This document shows, piece after piece, positions 13,201 through 23,858 of a stretch of DNA of 64,000 nt. Numbering within the stretch: the stretch's first letter is position 1; each line of letters opens with the position of its first letter. A program made the position numbers and the translations under genes. The notes below the pieces were generated by a model, which was not told the origin of the DNA, searched no databases, and was given only the letters and a program-made list of their open reading frames with translations. The DNA comes from Toxoplasma gondii ME49 (taxonomy: Eukaryota; Apicomplexa; Conoidasida; Eucoccidiorida; Sarcocystidae), in NCBI RefSeq assembly GCF_000006565.2, contig NC_031475.1, positions 3,187,189 through 3,251,188 of the forward strand, given 5' to 3'.

Positions 13201-14592
13201 TGCAACTTCACAGGTGTTCGTCGCTTTGCTTTCGTCCTGGAGGTCCTTCAGTTTCCTGGAGCGGTTTTCTCCTTTTCTTTATGCTTCCCTTCCTGCTTGA
13301 TTCTTCAATTTCCTCCACTTCCTCCTTTTTTCTGAATATTTCCACCTTTTCGATTTGTTTTCATTTTTCATCTTGTATAACATTCCCGTGATTTCTGAAT
13401 TAACTGCTGTTTGAGCTCTTCGTCTCTTTTTGATTTATTTTTTACGATTTTTCGATTTTTTTAATGCCTCCGTTCCCTTTTATTTGGCGATTTTCAGGAT
13501 TTTCGCACTTTGAAATTTATTCTCTTTTGGATTTCCTCGTTTCATGCTCTGAAGTTCCTGCCTAAAGGCTCTTCGCGGAGACCTTTTAACAGTTAACCAA
13601 GCAGAGTCGCTGCTTTGAATATCCACGCTGAGGAGCTTTATCAAAAGGCACTTCATTCCGGTTTATATCATGTTCCGTGAATTCCGCATTGCATGTTCGT
13701 GTTCTCCTGTTGATTCCTTGTCCACAAAGCGAGGCGGACGGTGCCGGCTGGAGGCTAGGCCTCTCATTCATGGCTGATGTTTTTTCTTCCTCTCATTCAT
13801 GGCTGATGTTTTTTCTTCCTCTCATTCATGGCTGATGTTTTTTCTTCCTCTCATTCATGGCTGATGTTTTTTCTTCCTCTCGTTATCTCTTTTTTGCTTT
13901 GCGTCGCGAGTGTCGGTGCGGTCTGGCGGCTTCTCTGGCTCGTCTCCAGCAGGTTTCCTCGCGGTTTCCGGGGTTTGTGCTCTCAGCAATGGACCGTGGC
14001 CGCGGGGAATCGGTTGATTGAAAACCGAGAGAAGAAGTGCATCGACGCGTTTGTCCAGCAAGCCGATGCGCGGGCGCCGGTTGTGTGGACCTGCGACTGG
14101 AACCGCGTCCTGCAAAGGCAAAACGAAAACCAGTTCTGGCAGTGGGATGCGTCGCTGCCGGGCCAGGCTGCCTCTGCAAACGCGACGGGACGAATCTTCT
14201 CCTTCTCGCACCCCGACACTGTCTCCCTCACGGGTCACGACACGCTGTCGGTGTACAGACACCTGGCGGCGTCGCACCATGCGCGGTGCCTGGTGGTGGA
14301 GGCGCCGCGGAGCCGCGGAGACGAGCAGAAGAAGCTCCTTTTCGTGAACTGGAAGAGCTGCGACGAGCCCGTCCGTCCGGAGACGAACGACGGGTGGACC
14401 GTCGAGAACCGCGGAGAGGGGCAGGACGAGGAAGAAGAAGTACGAGGAGACCGCATGCGCTTCAAGCCAAAGTGGTTCTTCGCGCCGCTCTCGTCCAGAG
14501 TCGGCCTGCGCACGATGGAGGACGCTAACAGCATCACCGACCAAGCCGCAGAAAAGTACCTCAGAAAGGCGCCGAAGCCGCTCGACGAGTAG
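7281..14592 (+). CDS. UDP-GalNAc:polypeptide N-acetylgalactosaminyltransferase (GT27) with lectin-like C-terminus
   Basis: Nine exons: 7281-7638, 8181-8314, 9013-9175, 9618-9784, 10932-11091, 11650-11813, 12223-12463, 12897-12982 and 13987-14592, giving 692 aa with consistent phases. Residues ~41-68 form a type II membrane anchor after a basic N-terminus, as in Golgi glycosyltransferases. The catalytic part starts at SVIIPVRNEE (to 164). It contains VVDDHSD (UDP contact), LDGHC with the metal-binding D-x-H at 244-246, a Gal/GalNAc-T motif (WGGENLEQSIRSW, from 337) and GHIF with His365. After residue ~455 a ricin-type lectin region can be recognised (TGLCL, LEPCD, QWTVAAGN, KKCIDAF), but its QxW/CLD repeats are degenerate. 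The enzyme starts mucin-type O-glycosylation on Ser/Thr. Toxoplasma is known to encode several such transferases, some used for cyst-wall glycoproteins; I cannot tell which paralogue this is. Confidence 0.93.
11471..11484. repeat. Dispersed palindromic 14-mer, copy in GalNAc-transferase intron 6
   Basis: GGTGTATGTACACC, a perfect match to the recurring consensus GGTGTAYRTACACC found in several genes of this window. This copy lies in the intron between 11091 and 11650. Confidence 0.85.
12480..12665 (+). repeat. TA-rich microsatellite in GalNAc-transferase intron 7
   Basis: Repeated TATACATATA/ATATAGATAT words, including a long TA dinucleotide run near 12612-12630. It lies within the intron between the exons ending at 12463 and starting at 12897. 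Confidence 0.8.
13762..13877 (+). repeat. Four perfect copies of a 29-bp tandem repeat in GalNAc-transferase intron 8
   Basis: The unit begins TCTCATTCATGGCTGATG and is repeated head to tail at 13762, 13791, 13820 and 13849 with no difference seen between copies. Each copy contains an ATG, which creates a misleading open frame running into the last exon. The real acceptor is the CTCTCAG ending at 13986. Confidence 0.95.
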
Positions 14593-16745
14593 CAGCGAAG
14601 GCGCACAGGGCGAGAAGGCGGGAGGGGAACATGGAGGGGTGAAAGAGGATCGCGGAAGGCCCAGAGAAAGAGAATCAGGGGACAGGAGATAAGCAGGAGA
14701 GAGAGAGACAGGGAGGGAACAGGGCAGCAGACAGAAAGAGCTTCCCTGCACGAAGCGTAAGCGAGAAACGGCACACAAGGCGGCCGTTTCAGTTCTCCCG
14801 GCGTTCGCAACGAAACCCCCCAAACGGGGAAAACGGCGACACCCAGGAGGCAGAACGGCTATACGCGACGGGGGAGAAGGCGATCCACGGAAGAGCACAC
14901 CCGTCGCCGAATGCAGACTGCAAAGAGCTGTACAAACGAACCCGGCGCCACAAAAACGAGCGTGTAGATAAACGAAAAAAAGCAGAATCGCGAAGTTGGC
15001 TGGCGCTCCAACTGGCACGAGAAATTTAGGTGTACATACATATGGTCCGATGTACAGACACCGGAGGAACTCCGAGTGTCTCTCGGTGTAAATTCCGCGT
15101 CTTGGTTTCTCCTCGACTCAGAGGGGAAATAGTGTACACTGACTTTTTCTTTCACATCGAGGCTCAGCGCGCAGAACGTCTCTTTTTTCCGTTTGAAGAC
15201 ACAGTCGTCGGAAGTCTCTTCTTTTGGTGTAGCGATACTGCTTTCGCTGGTGCTGGCGAAGCGCCGAGCCGGGTTCCATCAACAGCCGTTTAAAACAGAT
15301 TTTTGAACTAAGAGACACAGAGCCACTGCATTTTGACGATCAAGCTGCATTACATGTAGACTTTACACTGGCTGTTTCAGTTTCCAGCGAAGCTTCCTTC
15401 GTCTTTTTATTTGCATACTTGTTTTCGCAACGCGATGCCGCTCAGCAGCAGGCAGAGCCTCTCTCCTGGAGGCGCAGTGTTTTCTTTTTTCGTACACTGG
15501 ATCGACCAGCCGTTGCGGCCGCGAGTCTCTTTCGGAGCAGTTCCGCTTCTTTGCCCGTACGGGGTCTCTGTGGGGGCAGACTCTTAGGCGAAAGCAGCGA
15601 GTGCGGCGACTCTGTGTAGTCGGGAGACGCGTGGAAAAAGCGCGGCGCGAAATGGATTTCTGGATGCGGAGAAAGAGTTGAGGTTGTCGATCTTTCGCAA
15701 CTGGAGTGATTCTGGCCTGCCTGTTCTCACAAAAAACAAATGAGCATCTATGCCGGCTTTTGCGACTTGGAGAAGTGTACTGACATCTGTTCGAGGTGTT
15801 GGAGCGTAAACTGTTCCTTCTGATCTTTCGGTGGAGTCTTTCAAGCTCTCAGTTTTCTCGCTCTTTGTCGACCTTTGCGGAAGCGTTTGCGAGTTCAGCG
15901 TCAACTTTAAGATATTGACAGAGAGATGGGGTCGTGTTCTGCAGGTTTGCGGATACTAAAATTAACGTCGCAGGTGATACTCGATCCAATGAATCTCGCG
16001 ACTACGTCCTGCATTCACTGGAGAGTCTGCTGCACCGTCTGCACAAGCAAGTAGAAACGCTGTCACACGTTGTTTTTCGCTCTCGAGAGAGAAACAGCGG
16101 AAAACGCAGGTCCAAAGCTGTTTTCTTGGTTTTCCCTGTGCTGGCCTTGCCGCCCGGGGAATGCCCTCCATTCTCCTCTGAGTGCCGAACAAGAGAGAAG
16201 GAGAACGCGGGAGAAAACGAGGAGCGGCTACAGAAAGGAAAGAGGAGAACAAGTGAAAAAAGGAGAGAGACAAAAAACACCACAGAGAAAGAGACGTGTC
16301 TTCGCAAGTCTGTTTTTTTTAACCGATTCATAGTCGAATTGCGAGCACGGTGTGCATGCATGCACATGCAGAGACCTCGGTTTTCCTGCTCGAGATCTCT
16401 GGCGAAGTTCTTTGTTCCTCTTCCTCGTGTCTGCAACGCCAAGCCTTTCCAAATTTCTCCTTCTTCGCCCGTCGCCTTCGACGCACTTTCAACTAAAACT
16501 TGCAAAGGCTGCACACTGCACAGCCTTCTCTCTCCTGACAAGAAGAGCGTTCTCTGTTTCAAGCGAGAGAAAAGACGCCGCGAGAGAGAAAGAAAGAGCA
16601 CGATAGAGAGGAGAAAAGGAGAGAAAGGAGCCATCCTTCCTTCAGAAACGTTTTTCGCGCGTTTCCCTCTCTGCTTTCGTCCGCATTTTCCTCTTCCTGT
16701 TCGACTCCCTCCTCCGTTACTTCTCTTCCTTTCTTCTTCCTGGTA
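14593..16745. other. Intergenic region between GalNAc-transferase and Rab3GAP2-like genes
   Basis: Both neighbours are on the plus strand, so this holds the 3' UTR of the first and the promoter and leader of the second. Degenerate copies of the 14-bp palindrome lie at 15029-15042 and 15049-15062. The open frames at 15934-16746 have no recognisable domain. A possible 5' leader exon could begin after the TTCTGCAG near 15944, but I cannot confirm it. Confidence 0.45.
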
Positions 16746-19700
16746 ATGCAAGGAAGACTTTCGTTATCGCAGGAGCCCCTGGGCTCTCTGGCGGCCGCAG
16801 CTGCCGACCTCCTTCAAGCACACGGTCTCTGCCCTCTCGTCTCCTCGCCGCTTACTCTGAACTGCTTCCATTCTTCTTCTTCTTCTTCTTCTTCTTCTTC
16901 TTCTTCTTCTTCTTCTTCTTCTTCTCTCTGTGAAGATTCAGGCGCGCCCATCACTGCGTTTTTTTCGCAAGGTCGAGCCCCGTTGCCAGGCGGAGAGCGA
17001 GGGATCTTCTTGTCCTCGTCTGTCGCGGATTCTGCGGCGGCTATCCAAAGTGACGCTTCGCCTGCTCCGTGGACAGCGCTCGATGTGCCGAGCTGCGTGC
17101 GACACCAACATTCAAATCCCACCCATCGTCTCTCTTCGCTTCCTCTCTCTTCGTCGTCTCCTTGTTCGCCTGCCTCGCCTCTCTCTTCTTCCGGTGGCTT
17201 GCCGGTCATATGTCCCTGCTGCAGCGGTCGCAGAGCAGAGAGAAAGGAGCAGGCGCACAAGTCGCTCTCCGCGCTCTTCTTCTGCCAAGATGCAGAGCAG
17301 ACCAACGACAGCCGCGTCGGCAGGTCCCGAACCTCGGCGCTGAGAGAAGCGCCTGGAGGAGAGTCGGCTCCGCTGCCACCGGCCTTCGAAGGAGACCCCG
17401 AGAGAGGAAGAGAGGGAGAAAGAGAGAGAGGCGGTGGCCGTGTCGCTTGGCGTTCTTGTGGATATCCGGAAGAGGAACGAGTCTTCTTCTTTGCGGCATA
17501 CAGACCCGGGAGTGACTGCATTGTTTGCTGTGTATGGGCGAAGCAGCGATCCGAGGCAAAAGGCTGTTGCTGCAAACGGCGCAACGCTTTGGAGGCCGTG
17601 ACTCTTCTGGACAGTGCGCTGGAAGAGGCAGAAGAGCAGGAAGAAGAGGAACGAGAGGAAGAAGACTCGGCAAAAGGCATCGCCGAAGCAACAGAAACTG
17701 TGGCAGACCAGCGTCTGTCAGAGAGACGCCCTGCCGACTCTCAGGCCTTTTCGCCTTCTCTTCCAGACTCGTGGTGCAGTGGACGGGCCGAACGCAGGTG
17801 TACATACACCCGAGAAGCAGGAAGCCCCGAGGCTGAGGCAGGACCGGAAGCGGAGAGACAGAGAGAAGGAGAACGAGGAGAAGAGACAGAAGCCAGAGAC
17901 GAGAGAGGAGTCTGCAGCGAAGAAGGAAGAACGGGCAGAAGAAAAGAAGGAAGAGGAGAACGGGTCGCAGACGCGACGGCCGCTTGCTCCCAGGAGGGAT
18001 CTTGTTGCACGCACCACATGCAGGAACAGCGGTGGAGTCTGCGACTCGAGGAGAAACAGAGAGAGGAACGCGTCTCTGCGTTGGTAAGTGGGCAGAACGA
18101 CAAAGGCGTAGCCTTGGGGAGACGACAGGGTACACAGAGAGACATCGAGAACAGAGACAGAAAACAGACGAGGCGAGAAAACAGACGAGGAGAGAAAACG
18201 GCCGGGGAGAGACATGGAAACAGTTTCCTTTGTTTTTTCTTCAGCTTTGGGTACCCGTTCTCCAGAACGCTTCGCCTCACCTTCTCGTCGGTTTCAGCAG
18301 GTGAGGGCGAAACGATATCGGTTTTTGGCTCGAAGTTCTCCAGATGTACATACACCAGGTAAAGGCGCTGGACTCCGCCGCCTCGCTCGCCTCGTCAAGC
18401 AGCTGTCGGAAACACACAGAGACCGACCGCCGACTCTCCAAACAGAATACTTGCAGATGAACGTCGATAGAGGCTTAGACCCTCATCCATACATACGCAC
18501 ATATGTCCATGTTTACATGGTATATATGTATAGAGGTAGAGAGAGATTTGCGTATATCTTTATCCGTGTGCCTACATTATGTATATGCTTCTGCATTTAG
18601 ACTCGCATTCACATGCTGGTGTGTGTGCGCGCGTTTCCCTTTGTGTTTTTCCATTTGAAAGTTTTCACCGTGTTTCCTCTGCAGCGGCCGCATCTGTGCT
18701 TACTCCGCGGCGGGTGAAATGTACCTCTCTTTTCGGTGGCTTTCTCGTCCTGTCGTCTCCTTGGTTCTCCTCGAACCCTCCGTCTCCCTTTCCTCCTGTC
18801 CAACGTCAACAGATCTTTCCTTCTCGACTTCCTCTTCTTCCTCTTCTTCCTCTTCTTCTTTTTCGTTTGTGTCTGTCGAGCCTTGGAGCGTGTCTCCACA
18901 CATTGGGGGAGTCGGGCGAGAGGCGAGAGCAAGTCCGAGCTCCTCTTCAGAACGCCCTCAGCCGCGACCGCGCGTCGCAGCTGCCCTTTTTGCGTCCTGC
19001 GAAGGCGCAAGTGTGGCGCTCTTCACCGCGGGCGATCTGCGGCTCTCGTCTCTTTCAGCGCCTCGCGTTTTTCCTCCGTCGCCGCATGCAGACGGGAGGC
19101 AGCAAGACAGAGAAGGAGAGAGGACGAGAGAGCGGAGAAAGGACGTGGAAAGGAGGGACCGTGCAGCTGGTTCGAGTGTGAACAGCACTGTGAACCACAT
19201 CTTGATGAGGTAAGGCGATTCAACACGAAGAAGGAACAGGAGCCCCAGGAAAGAGAACGTTGCCAGAAAAGAAACGAAGCAAACAAAGAAAGAAACTTGC
19301 TGCTGAAACGAGGACTGTGCGCTCACACCGTCCGTCGCTGCTTCTGCGTTGCTGTCAGACTGGACGGAAGAGGGTCGACGCGAGCCATTGCGCTTCTTCC
19401 TCGTTCAGCTGTCACGGGAGCTGCTGCGCTGGCTGTGCACCTCGACGCCAAAGACGCTTGTGTGTACGCTCCCGAGTTTCTTTGGTCTCCCCCTTCCCCC
19501 TCTCCCTGTCTTTCGCCACCAGATTCCGAAGCGCTGGAACCTTCTTCTGTCCCGCAGTCTTCTTTTGCTTCTTCTTCCTTCGCTGTTTCTTCTACCTTCA
19601 TGTCCTCTCCAATCGATGCAAGTGTCTACCGTCGACACCCCCGACCTCGCAAAGACGCCGCTTCTCACGACCCAGCAAACGCCCTGCCTTCCTCCACTGT

Positions 19701-21952
19701 CTCTTCAGCTTCTTCCTCTTCTGTCTCTTCAGCTTCTTCCTCTTCTGTCTCTTCAGCCTCTTCCTCTTCTGTCTCTTCAGCTTCTTCCGCTGCTTTTCTT
19801 TCTTCGAGTGTCGGGATTTTAGCGGCGGGACGCGAGTGCGTGGTGTCTCTGCATCTCGCGGATTCTCGGCGTTCTGCTCGTGCAGCGCCACTCGGCTTTC
19901 TGTTCGAGAGCGGGGGAGGGAAGCGCGACGCAAGAAGTCTGTCGTATGTGCGAGTCCTCAGCTCAGCGGCCTCGCTGGTCTCCCACAGTCTTTCCTCTCT
20001 GTTGGGCTACTCGCGCCAGGGGAATTCTCCGCTCGCTTCTCAGCCAAGGCGTCACGCGCGAGAGGCGAGCAGAGAGACGACAAATCGACTCCGGGAGGCA
20101 GGGGGATCCAGTCCACTCAACTCTCCGCAAACTGACAGAAGGACGAGCGAGAGTGAGAGAAGCAAGGAAAGTGAAGGAAAAGATAACGAAGAAGGCGCAC
20201 AAAAAAAGTAGTCTCATATGTACATTGTCTCATCGTGTCGCTTCTTTTTTTCCTTGTGGTTTCTCGATCTTCCTTCTCTCTCACCTCTCTTCTGTCTTCA
20301 TGTCTTCGTTCTCTCTGCTCTCTTTCTCTTTCATCTCTTCGTTTTCTCTGTGGAGTTTGCCGTCGCCACTGTCTTGTCGGTGTCCTCGTTGCCTGCGATG
20401 CGTGTCTCCTTTTCCCCGAGAAGCGCATGCACCGGTTCTCTGTTTTTCGCTCTGCGGCTTCCCTCGCAGGTGAAGAAGAGACAGCGGAGGAAGCGCCTGC
20501 CCTCCCGGCGAAGATCGTTGATGACAGCAAACGCGTCGGACTGTCTCTTGCCGTCTGTCCGTGGAACAACTCTCTTGCAGCTCTCACAGACAGCTGCGGC
20601 AAAGTAAGCTTGTTCCTGTTGTGTTGTTTCCTCGGCCTCTGTCTTTCGATGCAGCAATTCTTTTCTCTGTCGGCCGGGGCTCTTCGGGGTGTCTCTCTTC
20701 GTTCGATTTCTTCTCGTTGTTTCGAGTAGCGCCTCTGTCTGCAGTTCTCCATGTTCGTTTTTCTCTGCCTTTACCGGTTCCCCTCGCGTCGTCTGTCTTA
20801 CCTCTCTGTCTCTCCTTGCATCGTTTTCTTCCTGACTTTCTCTCGCGTCTTTCTGTCTACCGTTTCAGGTCTCTCTGGCGACCGTGCGTTCCGCTCTTTC
20901 CTCCCTATTCTCTCGTTTCTTCCCCGCTGTTTCTTTTCTCTTGTTTTCTCCTTCAATAGATCTCTCTGATTAGCACATCCTCGCTGGAGATTCTCTTCAT
21001 GTGGAAAGGCTACCGCGAGGCCCAAGTCGCCTGGCTTCGCTGCTTCTGTCCCCTGCCTCACGACTCGAATTCCTGCTCTTCTCCTCCTCTGTCGAGAGAA
21101 GGCGCGCGCCCGGGAGATCCACATGGCGGCTTGGTCTTGTACGCCCCGAGGCGAGGTGAGAGGGAGCAAGAGACAGCGAACAGAGAGGAAGAGGGAGACA
21201 GCGAACAGAGAGGAAGAGGGAGACAGCGAACAGAGAGGGAGCAAGAGACAGCGAACAGAGAGGAAGAGGGAGACAGCGAACAGAGAGGGAGCAAGAGACA
21301 GCGAACAGAGAGGAAGAGGGAGACAGCGAACAGAGAAAAAGTAGGGAGAGCGAAGGGAAGAGAGCGCGAGAGGAAGAAGGAAAAAGAGAGGAGAGGAAAA
21401 AGACGAGAGAAGGAAGTGAGCACAGAATTCGTTCGCCAAATTCGTTTTTTCTATTTTAGACTGGCAACAGCGCGTTGGTGTCGTCATCGCCTTTCCACAC
21501 CGAAGCGCTGCGAAAGAGAGGAAGACAGGTTCGTTTCCTTCCCTGTCTCCGCTTTCTTCCTGTCCTTGCTTCTTCCTTTACCCGGTTTTCGTTCCTCTTC
21601 CTCTTTCACGTTTGTCTCTTTCTTCTTCCCTTTTTTCTCCTTTTCTGCAGATCTTGTTGAGTTGTGGGAACTGGCGCATGTGGCGGAGGCTTGGAGCGTT
21701 CCGCAGCGTGTAGGCGTTCTTCTCTCGAGTCGTTTCTCGTTTTTCAGGTCGTTCTCTTCTTTGCACCTCGACGCGCATGCAGGCAACGTTCTCCTCGTCG
21801 ACGCGACCGGCCGCGTAGCTGCTCTGGGCTGGCCTGACTTTCACTGCCTCGGCCAGACAAGTCTCTCTTTCCTGTCTCGAAGAACGCAACGCGACGCCAG
21901 AGAGAAAGCAACGTTCGCGTCAGATGCTCAACGCGAGCTGCGTTCTATGTGA
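16746..21952 (+). CDS. Rab3 GTPase-activating protein non-catalytic subunit-like (Rab3GAP2 N-terminal domain)
   Basis: Seven exons, 16746-18083, 18245-18300, 18685-19209, 19359-20152, 20470-20603, 20960-21155 and 21651-21952, join in phase to 1114 aa. Stretches that line up with human RAB3GAP2 in order are VPVLQNASPHLLVGFSSGR with AYSAAGEM, GASVALFTAGDLRLSSL, LVSHSLSSLLGYS, DDSKRVGLSLAVC (~922-934), SLAALTDSCGK, LFMWKGYREAQVAWL (~961-975), LVLYAPRRG and LLVDATGRV. In animals this subunit pairs with RAB3GAP1; the complex acts on Rab3 and activates Rab18. The protein stops where the human C-terminal half would begin, so only the N-terminal propeller-like domain is present. Low-complexity insertions (poly-Ser, Glu/Arg) inflate exon 1. 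The start is the least certain point: an upstream exon is possible. A 69-base in-phase optional exon lies at 21460-21528. Confidence 0.85.
16870..16925 (+). repeat. TTC microsatellite encoding poly-Ser
   Basis: About 18 consecutive TTC units in exon 1 of the Rab3GAP2-like gene, read as TCT (Ser). The length is likely to vary between strains. On the opposite strand it makes a poly-Glu shadow frame. Confidence 0.9.
17797..17810. repeat. Dispersed palindromic 14-mer, coding copy in Rab3GAP2-like exon 1
   Basis: GGTGTACATACACC inside the coding frame, read as CTYT followed by Arg. A degenerate partner, GATGTACATACACC, lies in the intron at 18343-18356. Confidence 0.85.
19700..19790 (+). repeat. 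24-bp tandem repeat encoding SSASSSSV
   Basis: Nearly four head-to-tail copies of a 24-base unit (TCTTCAGCTTCTTCCTCTTC and four more bases) in exon 4 of the Rab3GAP2-like gene. They give an eight-residue Ser-rich repeat between two conserved segments, probably a disordered linker. Confidence 0.9.
21161..21335 (+). repeat. 25-bp x 7 tandem array in a Rab3GAP2-like intron
   Basis: Seven head-to-tail 25-base units that share AGACAGCGAACAGAG and come in two versions, one starting AGGAAGAGGG (A) and one AGGGAGCAAG (B), in the order B-A-A-B-A-B-A. The array begins five bases after the first base of the intron that starts at 21156. It is purine-rich on the sense strand. Confidence 0.92.
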
Positions 21953-23858
21953 AAACAGTTCGTTCCCTGCGTGCGACTGCTCTCTGTATAGCCTTGTGCC
22001 GTAGATGCTCCGTTGACCGATTCCGTTTCTGGACAACCACCCCAGAAGCTTGCGCGGCGAATCCGAGCTGCAAGCGATTTCTTCTCGCGCGCTGCCGTTG
22101 ACTTCGCCTCTCGCAGTGACAGCGATAATTCTCGTCTCTCCTCGTCTGAGAGACCGTGGAAGACGCTGAAGCTCGAACTTTCGCTTCTTGGTGCCGGGAC
22201 TCTCTGTTACCTGTGGCGTTGACTCTCCGACTTGTCAAGTGACGGACTGCCTTCCGAGCTACAGAAATCCCCTGGAGAGTCGCTCCAGCGGCTCTGAGGG
22301 TCCCTCCACAACGGAACGCAACGCAAAGCAGCAGAGAGACACTGTAGGACTTTAGGGAGACCTTGTCGCCACCTGTCCATCAAGAGGGAAAACAAGTTCG
22401 CTGCAAAACTTGGCGAGATCCAAGTCAAAAAAAGAGAAACCGAAACTGGGTGCGCCTCCGGTCTGAGCGTTGCTGAAGGTTTACAGTTATTTTTTCTAAA
22501 CACACGAAATAAGGTTCCTCCGAAACAGGAGCGCGTTGCCTCTATTTTTTGTAAAAGCCTGTATCCAGTCCTCGGAATTCCTCTCAGACGCTGGCTTCTC
22601 TTCTACGCTGAAGAACGTGAACATCCTTAGTTCGCTCGGCCACAAGCATATTGCGTTCGGTGAACGATTCCGTCAAGACCTTCCAGATCGAATCAAGAGT
22701 CGACGTCGGATGGTTGCCCAGAAAAAAAAACGGAGTCTGTCTGTAGAGAGCTGGAAATCTCGATTTCATTCTAAAAATTCAGACAGGGACAACCGATGCC
22801 GCTGCCCCTCCCTGGGGTGACGTGAAGCCTTCGCGACAGGGCGACGACGGCCGTGTAGGTGCTCGTCGAGCATCGGCGAGGCCCCCGAAGTGAAGCTGGC
22901 CTTCTTGCGTTTCTCAGGCGTTCGAAGTGGACTGCGGTTCACAGTCTCACTTCTTTTGTCTGGCACGCGAGAACGTCTGGGAATGAACGGTTTTTCCTCG
23001 ATTTGAAAGTCTTTCTCTGCCCCCCAAACACGCAGGCCGTCTCTCCCTGAACCTGTTACTTCTCTCCAGCGAACTTTTTCCTGACGACTGTTCCAGGAAA
23101 CTCGAGAGGAGACAGAGAGAGAATGGCTCTGGTAGCTCGCAGCTTCCTGGCGCGGCGAATGGACGTCGCGTCCAGCAAAAGCTGTGAGTGTGTGGGGTCC
23201 CCGTGGAACAGGCGAAACTGACGCGAGCGACGTAGTGGCGACTCTATTTCCGAATCGATCAAACCGAAAGAATTCTTAGTGAAACGCTGAACATCGCACT
23301 GCGGTAAAGCGGGTCTTTCTTTTCGTCTCGCTCCCGCTTCATCCCTGCTCTGCGCCACTAGCCAATGGCCTGCGTAAGACAACTGAAACTGGTAGTTGTC
23401 AGTGTCCTACTGGGATTCGCGTGTGCTTGGATCCTCCAGTCGTTAACTGCGTTGCTGCAGTGTAAGCGTAGAGTCTCTCTGAAGGCGACAGTATGCATGC
23501 TCGAGGCAACAAGTTTCAGCAGAGCCAATTCACTCCTCACACTCTGCAGAACAACGGACATTGACAGAGTCGGTGCACCGAAACCTTTTTTACTCCACAG
23601 AAAGACGGACGAAGCCGCGAGAAATTTTCTGACAATCGGTTTCGCGTCCACCCCACAAAAGAGGAAGGGACAGTCTTCTTTCTCGTGCCTTCCAGACACG
23701 CACAAAAAACAATTTCTTTCGTTGCTCGACCTCTCTCCGTCGGACCTTCTCATTTTCTCCTCGTCTTTGTCTCCCATTCGTTCCACTTCCGCTCTCCTCC
23801 TCCTCCTCCCTTCTTCTCGTCTTCCTCTCTGCTTTCTCTTCTTCTCCCGCCGTGTGTT
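21953..23858. other. Convergent 3' region between Rab3GAP2-like and eIF2A genes
   Basis: The two flanking genes end towards each other here, so their 3' UTRs should share this stretch. The only long ATG frame is 23365-23913 on the plus strand. It starts with a hydrophobic stretch but overlaps the last eIF2A exon in antisense and has a Ser/Leu-rich shadow composition; I do not count it as a gene. Nothing else is recognised. Confidence 0.5.

Noticed and set aside
13828..14592. 254-codon frame beginning in the 29-bp repeats and ending at the GalNAc-transferase stop
   Set aside because: The ATG is inside the intronic repeat. The splice acceptor ending at 13986 gives a gap-free join to the previous lectin-region exon.
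13855..15018. 387-codon minus-strand frame opposite the last GalNAc-transferase exon
   Set aside because: Antisense shadow of a GC-rich coding exon; low-complexity Ser/Leu/Pro/Arg composition and no domain.
21161..21335. CRISPR-like array of short direct repeats
   Set aside because: The 25-bp units are contiguous with no unique spacers and lie in a eukaryotic intron; it is a simple tandem repeat.
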